In this document: piece after piece, positions 51,771-64,000 of the stretch
How the letters are laid out: every line of letters begins with the position of its first letter
Numbering within the stretch: the first letter of the stretch is position 1
NCBI GenBank assembly: GCA_000499405.2
Contig: HG738139.1
Span: 7,340,616 to 7,404,615, forward strand
From: Onchocerca volvulus
Lineage: Eukaryota > Nematoda > Chromadorea > Rhabditida > Onchocercidae
Direction of reading: 5' to 3'
Length of the DNA stretch: 64,000 bases
Made by a program: the position numbers and the translations under genes
Notes under the pieces: generated by a model
Told to the model about the DNA's origin: nothing
What the model saw: only the letters and a program-made list of their open reading frames with translations
Database searches by the model: none

Positions 51771-54700
51771 TAGATACTATTTATATTTGTTCTATTATGC
51801 TTTCATATATACTATTTTGTTAGTTATGCAATTTTACATTACTTTTTTTAGTGAAATAAAAAAAAAAAAGTGTTATAGAGTGCTATTTTCTAACAACACG
51901 AATTAGCATTGTGGATTTAATTCTCTTAACTGCATTTAAGCAGTGGAGCAAGAAACTTTTTTGAGGTTATTCGATCATACATATTATCATCAGCTTTCTT
52001 TAAAATATAGAATTACAAAACGCCAGCATTTTTTGGGTGATGATGAATCAGTGCGCGTCCAAATGGTTTTCATCTAGCCGGTCTAAAAAATTCGAATTTG
52101 GAAGCATACATTTGCACTTCTAGTTCTCAAAAAATCCCAACCTCAGAACTGTTATTTCTGTTGGTTTGAACAGTCTATTCCACTGGGAAATTATAATAGT
52201 TTATATTGGTCTAAATTTCAAGTTCAGATTTATATTTGAAGTGAAGTGAGATGCTGCCGAAATCATTCTACATAACATTTACTATTATTTATTACTCCTA
52301 AAAGTTAATTCGAAAACCATCAGCTGATTGCTACTATTAGAAATTTTTTGTGCTATTAGTAATGTAAATTCTTCGAACTATTCCCTCATTTATCATTCGA
52401 GATATCAAAGAGTATATGCAAAAAAAAGTCATATGTGTAAATGCATTTCAAATGTTATTATATCGATTCACGAATATCACATCATTCACTTCATAACTGT
52501 GAGATGAGATAGTAACGACTGTCGGGATGGATCTGTTATTTCGAGTAAATATGTATAAAGTCTCTATGACAGAAATCTTTTGGGCAAGTCAACTGTTAAT
52601 TTTAATTAGAACGATTTCAGTTTACGAATCTGGACAGGAAGGAAGGATTTACGTAAGAGAACTGGTTGTAGAGAAGAGAAGGTGAAGATAATAATTGTTT
52701 CTTTCCAATGAATACTGTGGATGCGAATATTTGCTCTTAATTAATTTCCGATAGTTCTCTTCTTTCATTCAATTTTTTTTCAAAGAGAAATGAAATCATT
52801 TTGCAGACCTGATGGAGTGAGGGAAGTGAAGCAAATCTCAGTAAGGAAGAAAAAGAAAGTGTAATGTAATATTCAGGAATAAAACCATTGAAATTAAATA
52901 TGAGATATGATATTATCGATGAAATATAAAGGCAATAGTTGTTATCAGGCTACATTTACTTAGATATTCAAATGGCAGTCTTTTTATTTTGGATCCTTAG
53001 AATTAATCAGAATTTGTATTAAAAAAAAGTAAAGTATATGGGCTTTGACAAACACTGAAGGCAATTTGATTCTTATGAATAAATCAAGAAATCATTTTAA
53101 ATTATTTCTTTTATTCCATCGCATACAACATAATTTGTTTATTAACAATCATATATTCAAAGTTATCAAACACAAAACTGATCACTGATACAGAATTGAT
53201 TTACAACAAATTGTCATTCTTCATAATTAGTAACAATTTATTTTCAGAGAGATGGTGACAGAAGGCAATACGATATCTGCAATGATCATTGTTCATTGCA
53301 TTACTTTATTTCGAATAGATTTTTTATTTCCACAGTTTTGCTTCTCTTCAATTCATAGTAATTGCAAATGATGACAACTGTGCCATCAGTTCTTACAAGG
53401 TTTGAAGGATTAAATGTAGAGAAATCCTGAATTCACAATATATGTCAGTTTCTATCCCAAGAATTAGTCAAATTCTGAGTAATCTTCTCTTTCCATTTTA
53501 ATCCTTATGTATCACCAATTTTTTGATTTGCTATTATTCGTGCACTAGATGAACCTACTTTGGACGATGGATATTTGTTTCCTCGAGAACACCAAGAACT
53601 ATTAGCTCATCTCTTGATCTTTGCCCATCTCTTGATTTTGTGATTGATCCTTGCCAGAGTTGCTTATGTTGATCTGTTATGCTAAGATATTCTTCACATC
53701 TGTACTACGCTTCCGCAATGCTTCATTCATTACGCTCTGTTGAAATAAAGTTTTAAAATTCGTTCCCCGATCGGCATTGCTTCCCTTCCAATCTCTCTTC
53801 AACCTCAGTTGTCATTCGCATATTTGCTTCATATTTCAAAGCCAGAGAATCGTAGCTTAAAGTAGTTCGTTCTTTTATGTTGCTTGATGACTTATAAACT
53901 GGTTTTACTCATCCGGAAACTATCCTGATTTCCTGATCTCTTCGTTTCCCTATCATTCTGGAATTTATGTATCCACAATTTGCATTTCTCATCCACTTAC
54001 AATATCTTTAAACTTAGCGAAAATGTTGTGTTTGTGCAAATTGTCATTATTTTTCAATGTTGGCAGAACATTTTTTCCGTTCATGATTGTGAAAAATAAG
54101 CAATGAGAATTTTGAGTGAAAAATTCCAAATAAGAAAGTTAACGGACCCGCATCTTTTAGTAGTAAACAGTAATATTTTTCTACAATTTCTATTTCCTAA
54201 GTTCATGAAAAGAAAATTCGATTCCCAACTTTTTTTAAAAAAACAACTGAATACTAATTCTGTCGCATATTTCAAGTTTAACCAGTAAAAGTGAAATTAG
54301 CAAGAACTATTCAAAATCAATTTTAAAAGTCATCACAAACACTATTAATGCTTAGTTTTAAAAGACCTGAAATATAATTACGGCTCTGCAAATCATTCGT
54401 ATTGATATCTGTGCTAGTGTTTAAAGGCTAAACATCAGGTGACGAGCTGAGAAGTTCATTTCGAATTTAAAGTTATATTATGGGTGATGGACAGAGTGGC
54501 TAGATCAATGCTTGGATGAATGAATAGATGAATATCTTCTCGAACTCTTTGCAGTTTGAATCCAATTGTTTCAGCGCTTCTCGTCTAGTCCAAAGCGATA
54601 AACTTTTTCGAATAAATTGCTTCTAACTCATTAAATATTGCTCCTTCTGGAAGTTTTTTTTTTCTTTCAAGTAGATAGTATGTCAGTATCACTCTCGTAT

Positions 54701-54884
54701 TTGTTGTCTGAATCTATCGAATTTCGGACAAAGATCGAAAAGTCCAAATTCCAACTCATCGATTTCGAGGTTATATAAATTTTACCATGAATTTTGTTCG
54801 CTTCGCTTAAAATTTTATTTTAAATTTGTTGCTTATTTCTGGTGGAACAAAAAAATTTGATTTGAAATTCTGAGAAATAGGTCA

Positions 54885-54972
54885 GTAAAATTTAAGCAGA
54901 CTATAAATTTAAATATTTCTTAAGTAAAATTTAAGCACAAAATTTAAATGAAATTTAAGCATAAAATCTAAA
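54885..54972. repeat. Cluster of AAATTTAAGCA direct repeats
   Basis: The string AAATTTAAGCA or a close variant occurs three times within about 90 bases. AGTAAAATTTAAGCA occurs twice exactly. It is intergenic. Confidence 0.6.
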
Positions 54973-55371
54973 CATTTTCTCAAAAAGTTAGGGAATAATT
55001 GTTCAAGACAAGTTAAAATTTACTTTCATAAATAAAAGTTTTACGATATTTTTCTCGAAAACTTTACGATCATAGTCCATTATGAAGTGATTGCCAATTA
55101 TCGTCTGAGTTGCTGCATGTTAAAACAAGTCTTATCATTTCGTATTTTCAACTCTTTCTTATCATCACTGATGCTTCAGGAAGTCTATTTACTGCTATAT
55201 GCTTTTATAGTCGAGCTGATGAATAAAGTTTGATTCAGTTGTTTAGAATTGAAGCATTTTTTGCTTTCTTAACTGAAGCAACCTAAAAATTGTGATCTTG
55301 CAATAAAGCAATTTTTAAAAATGAATTCGTTTTGAAGAGAGAGAGAAATTCAGTTCGGTGAATGACATCAA

Positions 55372-55388
55372 TTTTTTTTTGAATTCAG
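55372..55388 (+). promoter_or_regulatory. Candidate spliced-leader acceptor for the RhoGEF gene
   Basis: A T-run followed by GAATTCAG ends eight bases before the ATG at 55397. No phase-compatible upstream exon was seen, so trans-splicing here would define the start. Confidence 0.4.
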
Positions 55389-55396
55389 GAAATACA

Positions 55397-58300
55397 ATGG
55401 AGAAATCTAGAATTACAGAGAATGAAGCGGATGAATCAGATTCCTCATCTGATGATTCTAACTATTACAAACCGTTGCGCAGAAGAAGTGCTACCGTATC
55501 ACCAGCAGCTGGAACTCGTTTCAGGCACCACTCAAAGAGCAGGTTAATTTTCATTATCACGTAGACGAGCGTTATTTTCGAGAAAACTGTGTGCGTCACG
55601 TACGTAATTGCAGAAATAATGGAATGAAGAATAATGATTTTCAACAACATTTTTAGATTGGTACTTCGCAATATATTCATATTCATTCTGATACTTAAAA
55701 ATAGATACATTTCTAAAAAACGCAACTTCAAAACATCTCCAATTTCTGTTTTTGCACTTTTGAAATTGACAACAGTTAGGTAATTTATAGAAAGTACAGC
55801 CCAGTGTCTAATTAGTCTGTGAAATATACCAATAAATCCTGCAAGTTTTAGACAGAATAATATTTTCTATTTTTAAGGTAGCGAATTACATAAGTTCAAA
55901 ACAAAATAAATTATGGCTATTCGAACTATGTGAGCTAATTGTAAAATGACGAAGTTATAAAATCAAATTTTGAATTGGCCTGGCAAAATAATGCCGTACT
56001 TGAAGTTGTGCAGAATTCATAGCGATCATGATAAACTGTTGCGTTGAGAATTTTTTGCAGAAAACTTATGACATTGAAATATTTGATTTGTTAGATTAAA
56101 AGGCAATAACAACTACATCCTGTAAGTAAGCCAAAAGTGAATGTAAATACGGCAAAATGTCTCTCAAAAAGTTGCATCAAATGGTGCTAACAGGAATTAT
56201 CAAAGAATTTTATTATTAAAATGAATAAATCTGTTCAGACGACGTTCCGAAATGAGTTTGACAGCGCACAAACAGGCTCCTTCGCTAAGACGACCCGATG
56301 GATCATGTATGTTTATAAAGTTTTCGGGAAAATCATAATAATGCAAATTTTAGTTTTTGAATTTCCTGTGATATAAAAAGTCGAAATATTCATGAAAAAA
56401 TTTTTTAAGAAATCGCTAAGATGCCTTAACAATGATATTTCCTGTAGCTAGCATATATTCACGTTCCAAAGGACATATTTCTAGATAATCAGCATGGAAT
56501 TTTGTCGGAGACTGAAAAGCCAGCAATCATTTATATGGGACCAATAAGATTATAAATAACAAAATGAACTATTTCATTGAATTTTAGTCTATTTTTTCTT
56601 AATTCTTCAGACGTATCGCCACGATATGAACACAAAGACAGTTTACGAAAAACAAACAGCATGCCAAGCTTTGAAGAAGCACAAAAAGTATGCATTTATA
56701 CATTTTCTAATAAATCATATTTGCCAGAAATACTCCGAAAATGAAGCGTTCTCTAGAATCGATGATATCGAAAGTTGCGATCACGTGATCATTTTGTTAT
56801 ACAGGCAAAACATGCGACATTGATGTCGCTGCAAATTCGCAAAATATTGGGAAAACTGATATTGTAAACTGATATTGCCATCATTTGGATTTTTTTCCGA
56901 AAATTTTGTAATTGCTTGATGATTGCTACAAGTACTTTCAGGCGCATGTAGAGGCTATACGCCACTTACTTGATTTATTTCCGATCTCTCCTTGCAATCA
57001 AAGTTCAAGTGCGCATGAGGTGAGTAATTGGAAGTCGAAAAATGTTATTCCATGAAATGGAACAAGAAAATAAACAGATCTGAGAAAATAGTATAGGGAT
57101 TGTTTCGCAGAAATAAGAGAATTAAACTGTACTAAAATTCTGACGAAAATATATGAAAATTTTTAGTAATTTTAATTTGTTTATTTTTCTATTAAAATTA
57201 GAACACAAAAAAAAAAATACAAGGAAAATTATTTGAGGTATGGCAATCTCATCGACAGAATGTAGTGCCAAAAATGGTCGAATCAGAATCTGAAGATGAC
57301 ATTATCAATACAGACATCGAGGAGTTGCGTGATGCAGCTCAGAGTATCCAGTCGTTACAACGTGTTCTGAAGGTTCCTCCAGAATCAACGAATATAAACG
57401 GTATCTTTCTATATTAATCAATGATTTGATATAGTTGAAATTATCTTTAGACTCTAATATTATGAAGTAAAATAAATATAATCATGCATTAATTAGCGTG
57501 TTTGGAAATATTTATTAATCAAAATTAATTGTCGTAAAAATTTGCAATTCGTTTTGGAGAATTTTTTTTTTTTTTAAATAAGGCCGACTGTGTAGAAAAA
57601 ATATTACTGCTTATCAGAATATTTATTTTATCGAAACCTAATTATAATCTATTTAACTCAATTAAAAATCATTAATCAATCCTGCAATAAATATATAATT
57701 CTCACTTCTCCAAATCCATTTCTCTTTTTTCTCGACCAGTAGTTCAATTAGAAATAGTGTTATGTTTATTACATTCATTTTCCTTCATTATAATCACTAA
57801 TTAATTCGTTTTTTGCCTATATGTTTCCAGACGAAATGGTTGACAGACGAACCAATTGTCCAGTAGAGGGAGATTCAAGTTCGGAAAGTCTTCGTCAATC
57901 CGGCATTGCATCACGATTAGGCGGACATCCACGTGGCGTCATCCAATTCCTTCCATCTGCAAAGCAAACTGAATTTTTCCCAACACTAGACACATATAAT
58001 ACGTACAACAAAAACAAGAAAATGGACAAAAAAAGTTTGCTACGACGAAAAACTTCTCTTCCCGAAATATATGATCAGGTTACGTTTCACTTTTATTTTG
58101 ATTCATTTTAATATTTTGGAAAGTGGTCTTCGAAAGATTTTTAAAGTTGTTCACAGAATTCATTGCAAGCATAACTGGAACAGTTGACAAATCAACATTA
58201 CTTCATTTTTTTCAGGTATATAATTCTAGTGATATTATTCGACCGAAAGCAGTAAAGTATGCTTTTGTTCTCATTTTTGGATATTTATTGCCTAATAAAG

Positions 58301-61300
58301 TATGCTTATAAAAACATGGGAATATGGGAACTGGAGAAAAATTTTGAAAATTAAATTTTTTGTAAATAAAATTAAAGCCGCATGGTTTTCTGCTAGCTGA
58401 TGTTATATTCATGCAGGAGGGAAATTTTCCATTTTCCCTTTATAAATCAGAGTAAAATTATCAGCAAGTAATTTGCAATATTCATATCATACATTTTTAG
58501 CAATGCTTACAAGAGTGGTCGATGGTCATTTCGTAGTGACATTCCAAATCTTCAATATTCATCGAAAAATGCCGAACTCATGGAGCAAAAACCGACCATA
58601 GACTCAATAGCTGGTGGTAGTCGATTCTCAAAACTATTGAAATCACTGCGTTCCTCCAGACAAAATTCACCGGAACCTCAATCCTCTAACTCATGGTAAA
58701 ATTTCATGGAACCTTATTGCTTTATACACTTTTAGGTCTCACGAGAAAAGAAATTGAACTTTGAAGAAAAAACTTGAAGCAGTAGGAAAACATTCGATTT
58801 AACTTAAATATAGAAATATTATGTAGATTTTATTTGAACTTAAAATAAGGTGTCACCATTTTTTCTTTTTTTGAGTCTGATTTTTTTGGATTTATAAATA
58901 GTTAAGTATTTGGACCGTATTTTCAGTGTCTCTTGAAAACAATAATGCTTTTTCGATATGTTACAAAGCAAATAATTAGAAAAGTAATTGAAATTGCAGG
59001 AATCCTATGATTTATACATCAACTTCTAGTAGTTCAAGCAATCCATTGATGCAAGCCGATTTGCTGCTGTGGAACAAGCGTTCTCGAACATCAATTCGAA
59101 GACATAATGATGTCCGCAACATGGCTATTAGGGAACTTTGCGATACTGAAAAAACTTTTGTCGAAAACTTAGAATATCTTACGCAGGTGCAACTTTTTCT
59201 GAGTATAGACTTGATTACTGACTCATATTTAATGGTTTGAAGTTTAAATTCAAAGCCTTTAAAGTTTAGACTAGTAGCAATTTTGAAAAGATAAAAAGCT
59301 TCATGAAATTATCTTAATAATTATGATTGAAATATTATACGGCAGCAAGCAATGTTCTTGAAAGTACTGCTTTTTGTTGCGTTCATTTTCACTGCCTAAG
59401 TTTTTGTTAATTTTATAGAAGTATATGCGACCTCTACGTCAACCGTTGGAATGCACATTGATCGATCCCATCTTGGCTGACAAAATTTTCTATAAAGTTC
59501 CAGAAATTCTGATTCACCATCAGGTTATTTTCTTTGAAATTAGTCGCATTATTTCAACCTTATCTTTCGTCTTTTCCTGATTCTTAATTATCGCTGCCAG
59601 AAACGACAAACCTTGCTCTTTGACCTCTACATTATATTCTCAAGCATAAAATTTGAAAGAACTTCTTTATGAACTTTCCAGGGATCTTTTTAAAATTTAA
59701 TCGTTATACAGATCCAAATTGCATTATACTTCATATGCTCTATTTCTTATTTCTTGCTCTGCACAATATATAAGAATAATTTAATTTCTTTATGATTCGA
59801 GTACTTTATCGTTTTTCAGTAAATCTGACGTGCGATATTGAAGTTAACTCCAAATCATATTTTTTACAGTTTTATATTTTTTCCTCAATTTTCAGCATTT
59901 TTTAGCAGCATTGTGCGATAGATTGGATACATTTCAAACAGATGCGAGAATCGGTGATGTGCTTCTTTCCCACGTACGTTAAATTTTATTGAGAAAAAAC
60001 AACGAAAGAGTCTCACTTGAATATTTACTGGGTGATGTATGCAAGAAATAAGTCCTAATAGTATTCCAGCCTCAACAGATATTTACTCTTACTTTTGGGA
60101 ATATCAAAAAATACCGAGTTTGCGAGTTTTTTTTCCTCATTCGAAGATTCAGGCCTTACGAATAATGTTTTATTTGCTAAAACTTGCGATACCCATAGAA
60201 AAAATAGAAATAAATATTGAAAATACAAAAAATTAATTGATGTTTTAGTAAGGATATTTATGCATTATTTCAAAATGAACTGTAAAAGCTCTTTAATCAA
60301 GCCATAAGCTACCTAATTCTTCAGGTTTCTAACTACTGAAATTCTAAGCAGCTCTGAATTTTTTTCAGTAGTTAGAAACCAGGAGGATTAGATTAGAAAA
60401 AATTCCAGTAGTAGTTGTTGAAAAATACCGAGTTTGCGAGTAATTAGCATGATTGATTTTCAGTTTCGAAAGCAATCAATGGTTGATACATACATTGCCT
60501 TCGTTGATAATTTTAAATTTTCTAAACAAAGTATAAAACAGGCACGTGAACGTCCTGCATTCGAAAAGTATTATATGGTAAGTTAAGGTGTTTTTACACT
60601 TGAAAAGAGTGATAATCAGTCTTCAATTTGAATGATTCCAATGCTTTTAGTTTTTTTGTTTCCACTTATTGCCTTTTTCACTTCTCCACAAAATCTAACC
60701 TAAACTTTTGTTCAGGTAAAGTTTTGTCATAATGTGAAGAAGATGCAAACAAAAACAACAATGTATTGACAATTTAATGACAAGTAACATGCAATCAAAT
60801 TTAGCTTGACATTCCTTACTTTCAGTGATTTTTTTTTTCAATTAAGGTTAAATAATGATAAAAACTGAACAGTGTGGGATGGTTTTTTCAGCGTTGTCGA
60901 CGAGATCATCGAAATAAGCTAGATTTGGATTCCTTACTTATTTCACCTATACAACGAGTTCCGCGTTATGAATTGATTTTAAAGGTTAGAATTCGTAAAC
61001 TTTTAGGATTTTATAAACCGATTGATTGTAAATTTAAGCATTCAGAAGATTATGCATCATCGATTTCTATCGGATATTCAGTGGAATGAATTGGTATATC
61101 AAGAAATGATGCGATATATGCGGAACTGCTGGCACGTAATCTTGTTGAAGATGATCGAAAATCGCAATATTCAAGTCTTTATTGTTTTATTATTTGCTTA
61201 TTGCAGCAAATAATCAAACACACATCAGTGGAGCATGCCGATTATGACAGTTTGTTGGTAGCTCAAACATACATCCACGAACTGGCAACCAAAATCAATC

Positions 61301-63982
61301 GCCAAAAAGAAGAAAGTGAAGAAATGGAGCAACGATTGCGTGAAATTGAAGCGATTGTTGATGGTCTCGATGATGTAACTTCATTAATTTAGTTTTAAAT
61401 TGCTTGATTATTTTTCATTCATTATCAATGTCCGAGAATCAATGATTTAGTAAGTAAATTTTCAGTTGGTGACAACTGGACGATCTTTTAATCGTTATGA
61501 TGTCGTAACAGTTCTGGGTGTAAATCAAAACAAACAACGCTGTCTATTTCTGATGTCTGATCAGATTATCGTGACAAATGTAAGGGGAAAATCATCAACA
61601 TCGTAAGTGTTTGCTTCAAATTAAACAGAAGTCTTGCCTTGAAATTCGAAGCAGTGGAGATGAAATTAATGTCATGATCAAATTGAATGAAGAATTTCAG
61701 AAACTTTTCGTTTCTCTTTGAATGTTTTCATGAATGAAAATTTAATGAAAATTTATCAATAATTGATGATTAAGTGGGATTCATTCGCAGCAAAAGTCAA
61801 CAACTAATTCCCAACCTGTCTGATTTATATTGTGATACTGCAAATTTATATGCTCTAGTTTTAAATAGTGAATTGGAAATTTAGTAGCATATTTTTAAAA
61901 TAAAGAATTGGATTTATCCAAAAAATAATAACTGATTTTCAGATTCCACTCGTCAGATTTTTTAGATAACAATCGCTTTAAATTACTTTTCAAGATTTCA
62001 CTGGATGATGTTGTAATTGCCAAAGGTAACAATTTCACATACTATTTGCAAAGGAAGCAATAAAATCTGTTCTAAATCAAAATAATAGTAAGTCGGAAGC
62101 ATGAAATTGGAATATTTATGTTTATCCGTGTAATATAAATTAACAAATTACAAATAGAAAAAGAATAAGAGAAATGGTAATACAGAGAAAGATTCTAGCG
62201 CGATGACGAGAAACAAATTGTAAGAGTAAATAATGAGTATTGCTTGATTTATAAGTTGGAGAAATTTGATATATTAATTACTAATAGACAATCAGGTTAA
62301 GCTAAAAATTTTAAGAATATACATTATTATTCTTGTCTCTCAACCACAGACGACATTTCAGATACTCTTTCACTACTGCACGCAGCTGAAATAGAACTAC
62401 AAAATGTGCAAGAAGATATAAATATTGTGAAAAAAATGACTGAATTATCGAAGTTGCTGAAGAAACCAAATATCGTATGTTCTGTTTGATAAAAACCTTT
62501 TATTCTAGCTGAATTAATTTCCACTGAATTTCTTATCCCTGTGAGAACGAAGTTGAATTATAGAGACGTGAAGGTAGTCGGTGATAAAGTGAAGATATGA
62601 AATCGACTCATAAACTGTAATAAGCATCTTACTATGAATCAGACTTTTGATGATATAAGTGAGATGTTTTTGCAGGAATTAACGAATATGTTAGACAATC
62701 TCGAGATTGAAATGATGCGTCGAAAACGTCTTCTTCAAGAACAGCTAACATCTGATCCATTGTTGACCATAGTGCAATTGCAAATTACAACAACGTACTG
62801 AACAATTTTATAGATTTTTTTTCGCAAATTTTATGCTAAAATATCAAGTTCCCAATTTAAATTCTGTATAAATTTTATAAATTAACTTGAAATTTTCAAC
62901 CTAAATGTTCCTGACAAGTTATCACCGAATCTTTTATTTGTCTAACTTGTATCTTAACTTTTAAGAATAAAAAGACAAGATTTTATTAGCAGAAAATAAA
63001 CATACGCAACATTATTTAATTAGCTCAAAAAAGTGGAATAGACTTTATTTTATACTAATTGCCAAACTGTTTTCATTATCGCTATGTGGGTTTGGTAATA
63101 GATGAGTAATCTCGAAACAGGACAAGAAAGTCTGGGACGATATTATCACTGATAGATCATACTTCACAAATTGAATCCTTCAAGTTGAAGCCACTGATAT
63201 CTGATCTGAAAGATTCAAAAATCGCAATTATATTGAATTTGAAGAATGCATAGTACGTCAGATGCGTCAGATGTATCCGTCAGTCTGACATCTGTTGGAC
63301 GTGGTATGATATCGTGCAAGAAAAGTAAACTTCATTTGCTTGCAGAAATGGTGTTGGCGTACTCGTAATACAATTCCCTAATGCAGATCGACGCGCCATT
63401 TGGGAGCATGCATTGATAAAAGCGAAAACTGCGCTAAGTGCTAATTTATCATCTATATATTTTATCTTAATTATTTTCCAACAGTAACGAGTATAATTTC
63501 TTGGCGAATTCATATATTTATGCGAATTTTTGAAATAATTTGTGCTTCAAGTCGTTTGCAGAGAATGAATTGCAAAATGAAGAAAGACCGAATCATTTGA
63601 AATCGTTTATAACTCATCGAACTCGTCCTGGGCTTACGGTCAATTTCACTTTCTGCGTTGAAACTCACAATCTGTCTTTATATCATATAAATAGTCAATT
63701 TCTATTTATTGAATTGATGTACTGAATTCTTTCTCAAGTTCATGTGTTGCAGATTGAAAACTTTTGGTTGAAATTCTTTTTTTTTTTCAATTTTCAGTTC
63801 TCTGCAGCAGCGGCAACCCTCGGAAAGAGTGTAGAAGAAGCACCGAATGTTTGGGTCTGCACATCAGATAAATTTTCCGGCCAAGTTGCTGTCATAAATG
63901 TGAACGATGAACCGACTATAGAAAGTACCACAAGCATTGGTAATGCAGCCATCGTTGCAATCTGTTCGGTACCTGCTCCAAG
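55397..63982 (+). CDS. ARHGEF17-like Rho guanine nucleotide exchange factor (partial, 3' end outside window)
   Basis: Twenty-one exons in the window: 55397-55542, 56239-56306, 56611-56687, 56942-57019, 57202-57400, 57831-58078, 58216-58256, 58501-58695, 59000-59186, 59419-59523, 59896-59973, 60464-60577, 60892-60984, 61207-61374, 61466-61602, 61943-62025, 62350-62474, 62676-62794, 63346-63437, 63562-63638, 63798-63982; 871 complete codons so far. The N-terminal 390 residues are Ser-rich and look disordered. A Dbl-homology domain runs from about 391 (IRELCDTEKTFVENLEYL) through YIAFVDNFKFSKQ to the conserved LISPIQRVPRYELILK and IIKHTSVEHADY helices (about 595). A PH-type domain with a helical insert follows (about 600-785). 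After it LKSFITHRTRPGLTFSAAAATL and VWVCTSDKFSGQVAVINV match the start of the C-terminal WD40-like region of ARHGEF17/p164. Such proteins activate Rho-family GTPases, RhoA in vertebrates. The last donor at 63982 leaves phase 2. Confidence 0.9.
60107..60440. repeat. Direct repeats flanking an inverted repeat in a RhoGEF intron
   Basis: AAAAATACCGAGTTTGCGAG occurs exactly at 60107-60126 and 60421-60440. Between them is a hairpin with perfect 17 bp arms, GGTTTCTAACTACTGAA (60324-60340) and TTCAGTAGTTAGAAACC (60364-60380). Weaker pairing extends the arms to about 28 bp. The whole lies in the intron between exons 59896-59973 and 60464-60577. Confidence 0.7.
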
Positions 63983-64000
63983 GTATTTACTGCTTCTTCC

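Larger units (their letters stand above)
51295..55396. other. 4.1 kb intergenic region between LRR-Ig and RhoGEF genes
   Basis: Contains the foldback element at 51561-51770 and a cluster of AAATTTAAGCA repeats (about 54885-54972). No exon chain is recognisable on either strand. The RhoGEF trans-splice acceptor lies at its end. Confidence 0.55.

Noticed and set aside
1..64000. Possible Wolbachia-derived or other bacterial insertion (common in filarial genomes)
   Set aside because: I saw no stretch with bacterial-type long open frames or recognisable bacterial protein motifs on either strand; a BLAST search would be decisive.

Overview
This 64 kb window looks like nuclear DNA from a nematode, most likely a clade III/filarial type. 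It is AT-rich and built of many short exons. 3' splice sites are of the TTTTCAG/ATTTTAG type, and several start codons sit 0-12 bases after such a site, as expected for spliced-leader trans-splicing. Species assignment is inference. I saw no bacterial operons, CRISPR arrays, rRNA or tRNA genes. All gene models below were built by hand: reading frame was carried across every splice junction and exon lengths were checked against phase.

Layout. 1-1.2 kb: possible 3' exons of an unidentified + strand gene. 4.8-13.2 kb (-): a 16-exon AF4/FMR2 (AFF) family gene, a super elongation complex scaffold. 13.2-21.1 kb: intergenic, with a (GA)n tract and a roughly 0.7 kb element with inverted ends. 21.1-26.3 kb (+): STIM, the ER calcium sensor of store-operated calcium entry. 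28.7-31.1 kb (+): NIFK-like nucleolar RRM protein. 31.1-36.3 kb: intergenic with minisatellites, upstream of engrailed. 36.3-41.8 kb (+): a very compact engrailed homeobox gene with all EH motifs. 43.2-44.1 kb (-): mitochondrial ribosomal protein S18A/mL66. 44.8-51.3 kb (+): an LRR-Ig single-pass membrane protein with an unusual repeated coiled-coil tail. 51.3-55.4 kb: intergenic with a 210 bp foldback element. 55.4 kb to the window end (+): ARHGEF17-like RhoGEF, truncated by the window edge.

The genes do not form a pathway. They cover transcription elongation, calcium signalling, ribosome biogenesis, patterning, mitochondrial translation, cell-surface recognition and Rho signalling. Points of most interest: a putative GC-AG intron inside the NIFK RRM; a 3.7 kb intron that splits the engrailed recognition helix between residues 50 and 51; exon-coupled repeats in the LRR-Ig cytoplasmic tail; a candidate AF9/ENL-binding motif in the AFF protein; and two candidate non-autonomous mobile elements. 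I found no clearly new multi-gene system.
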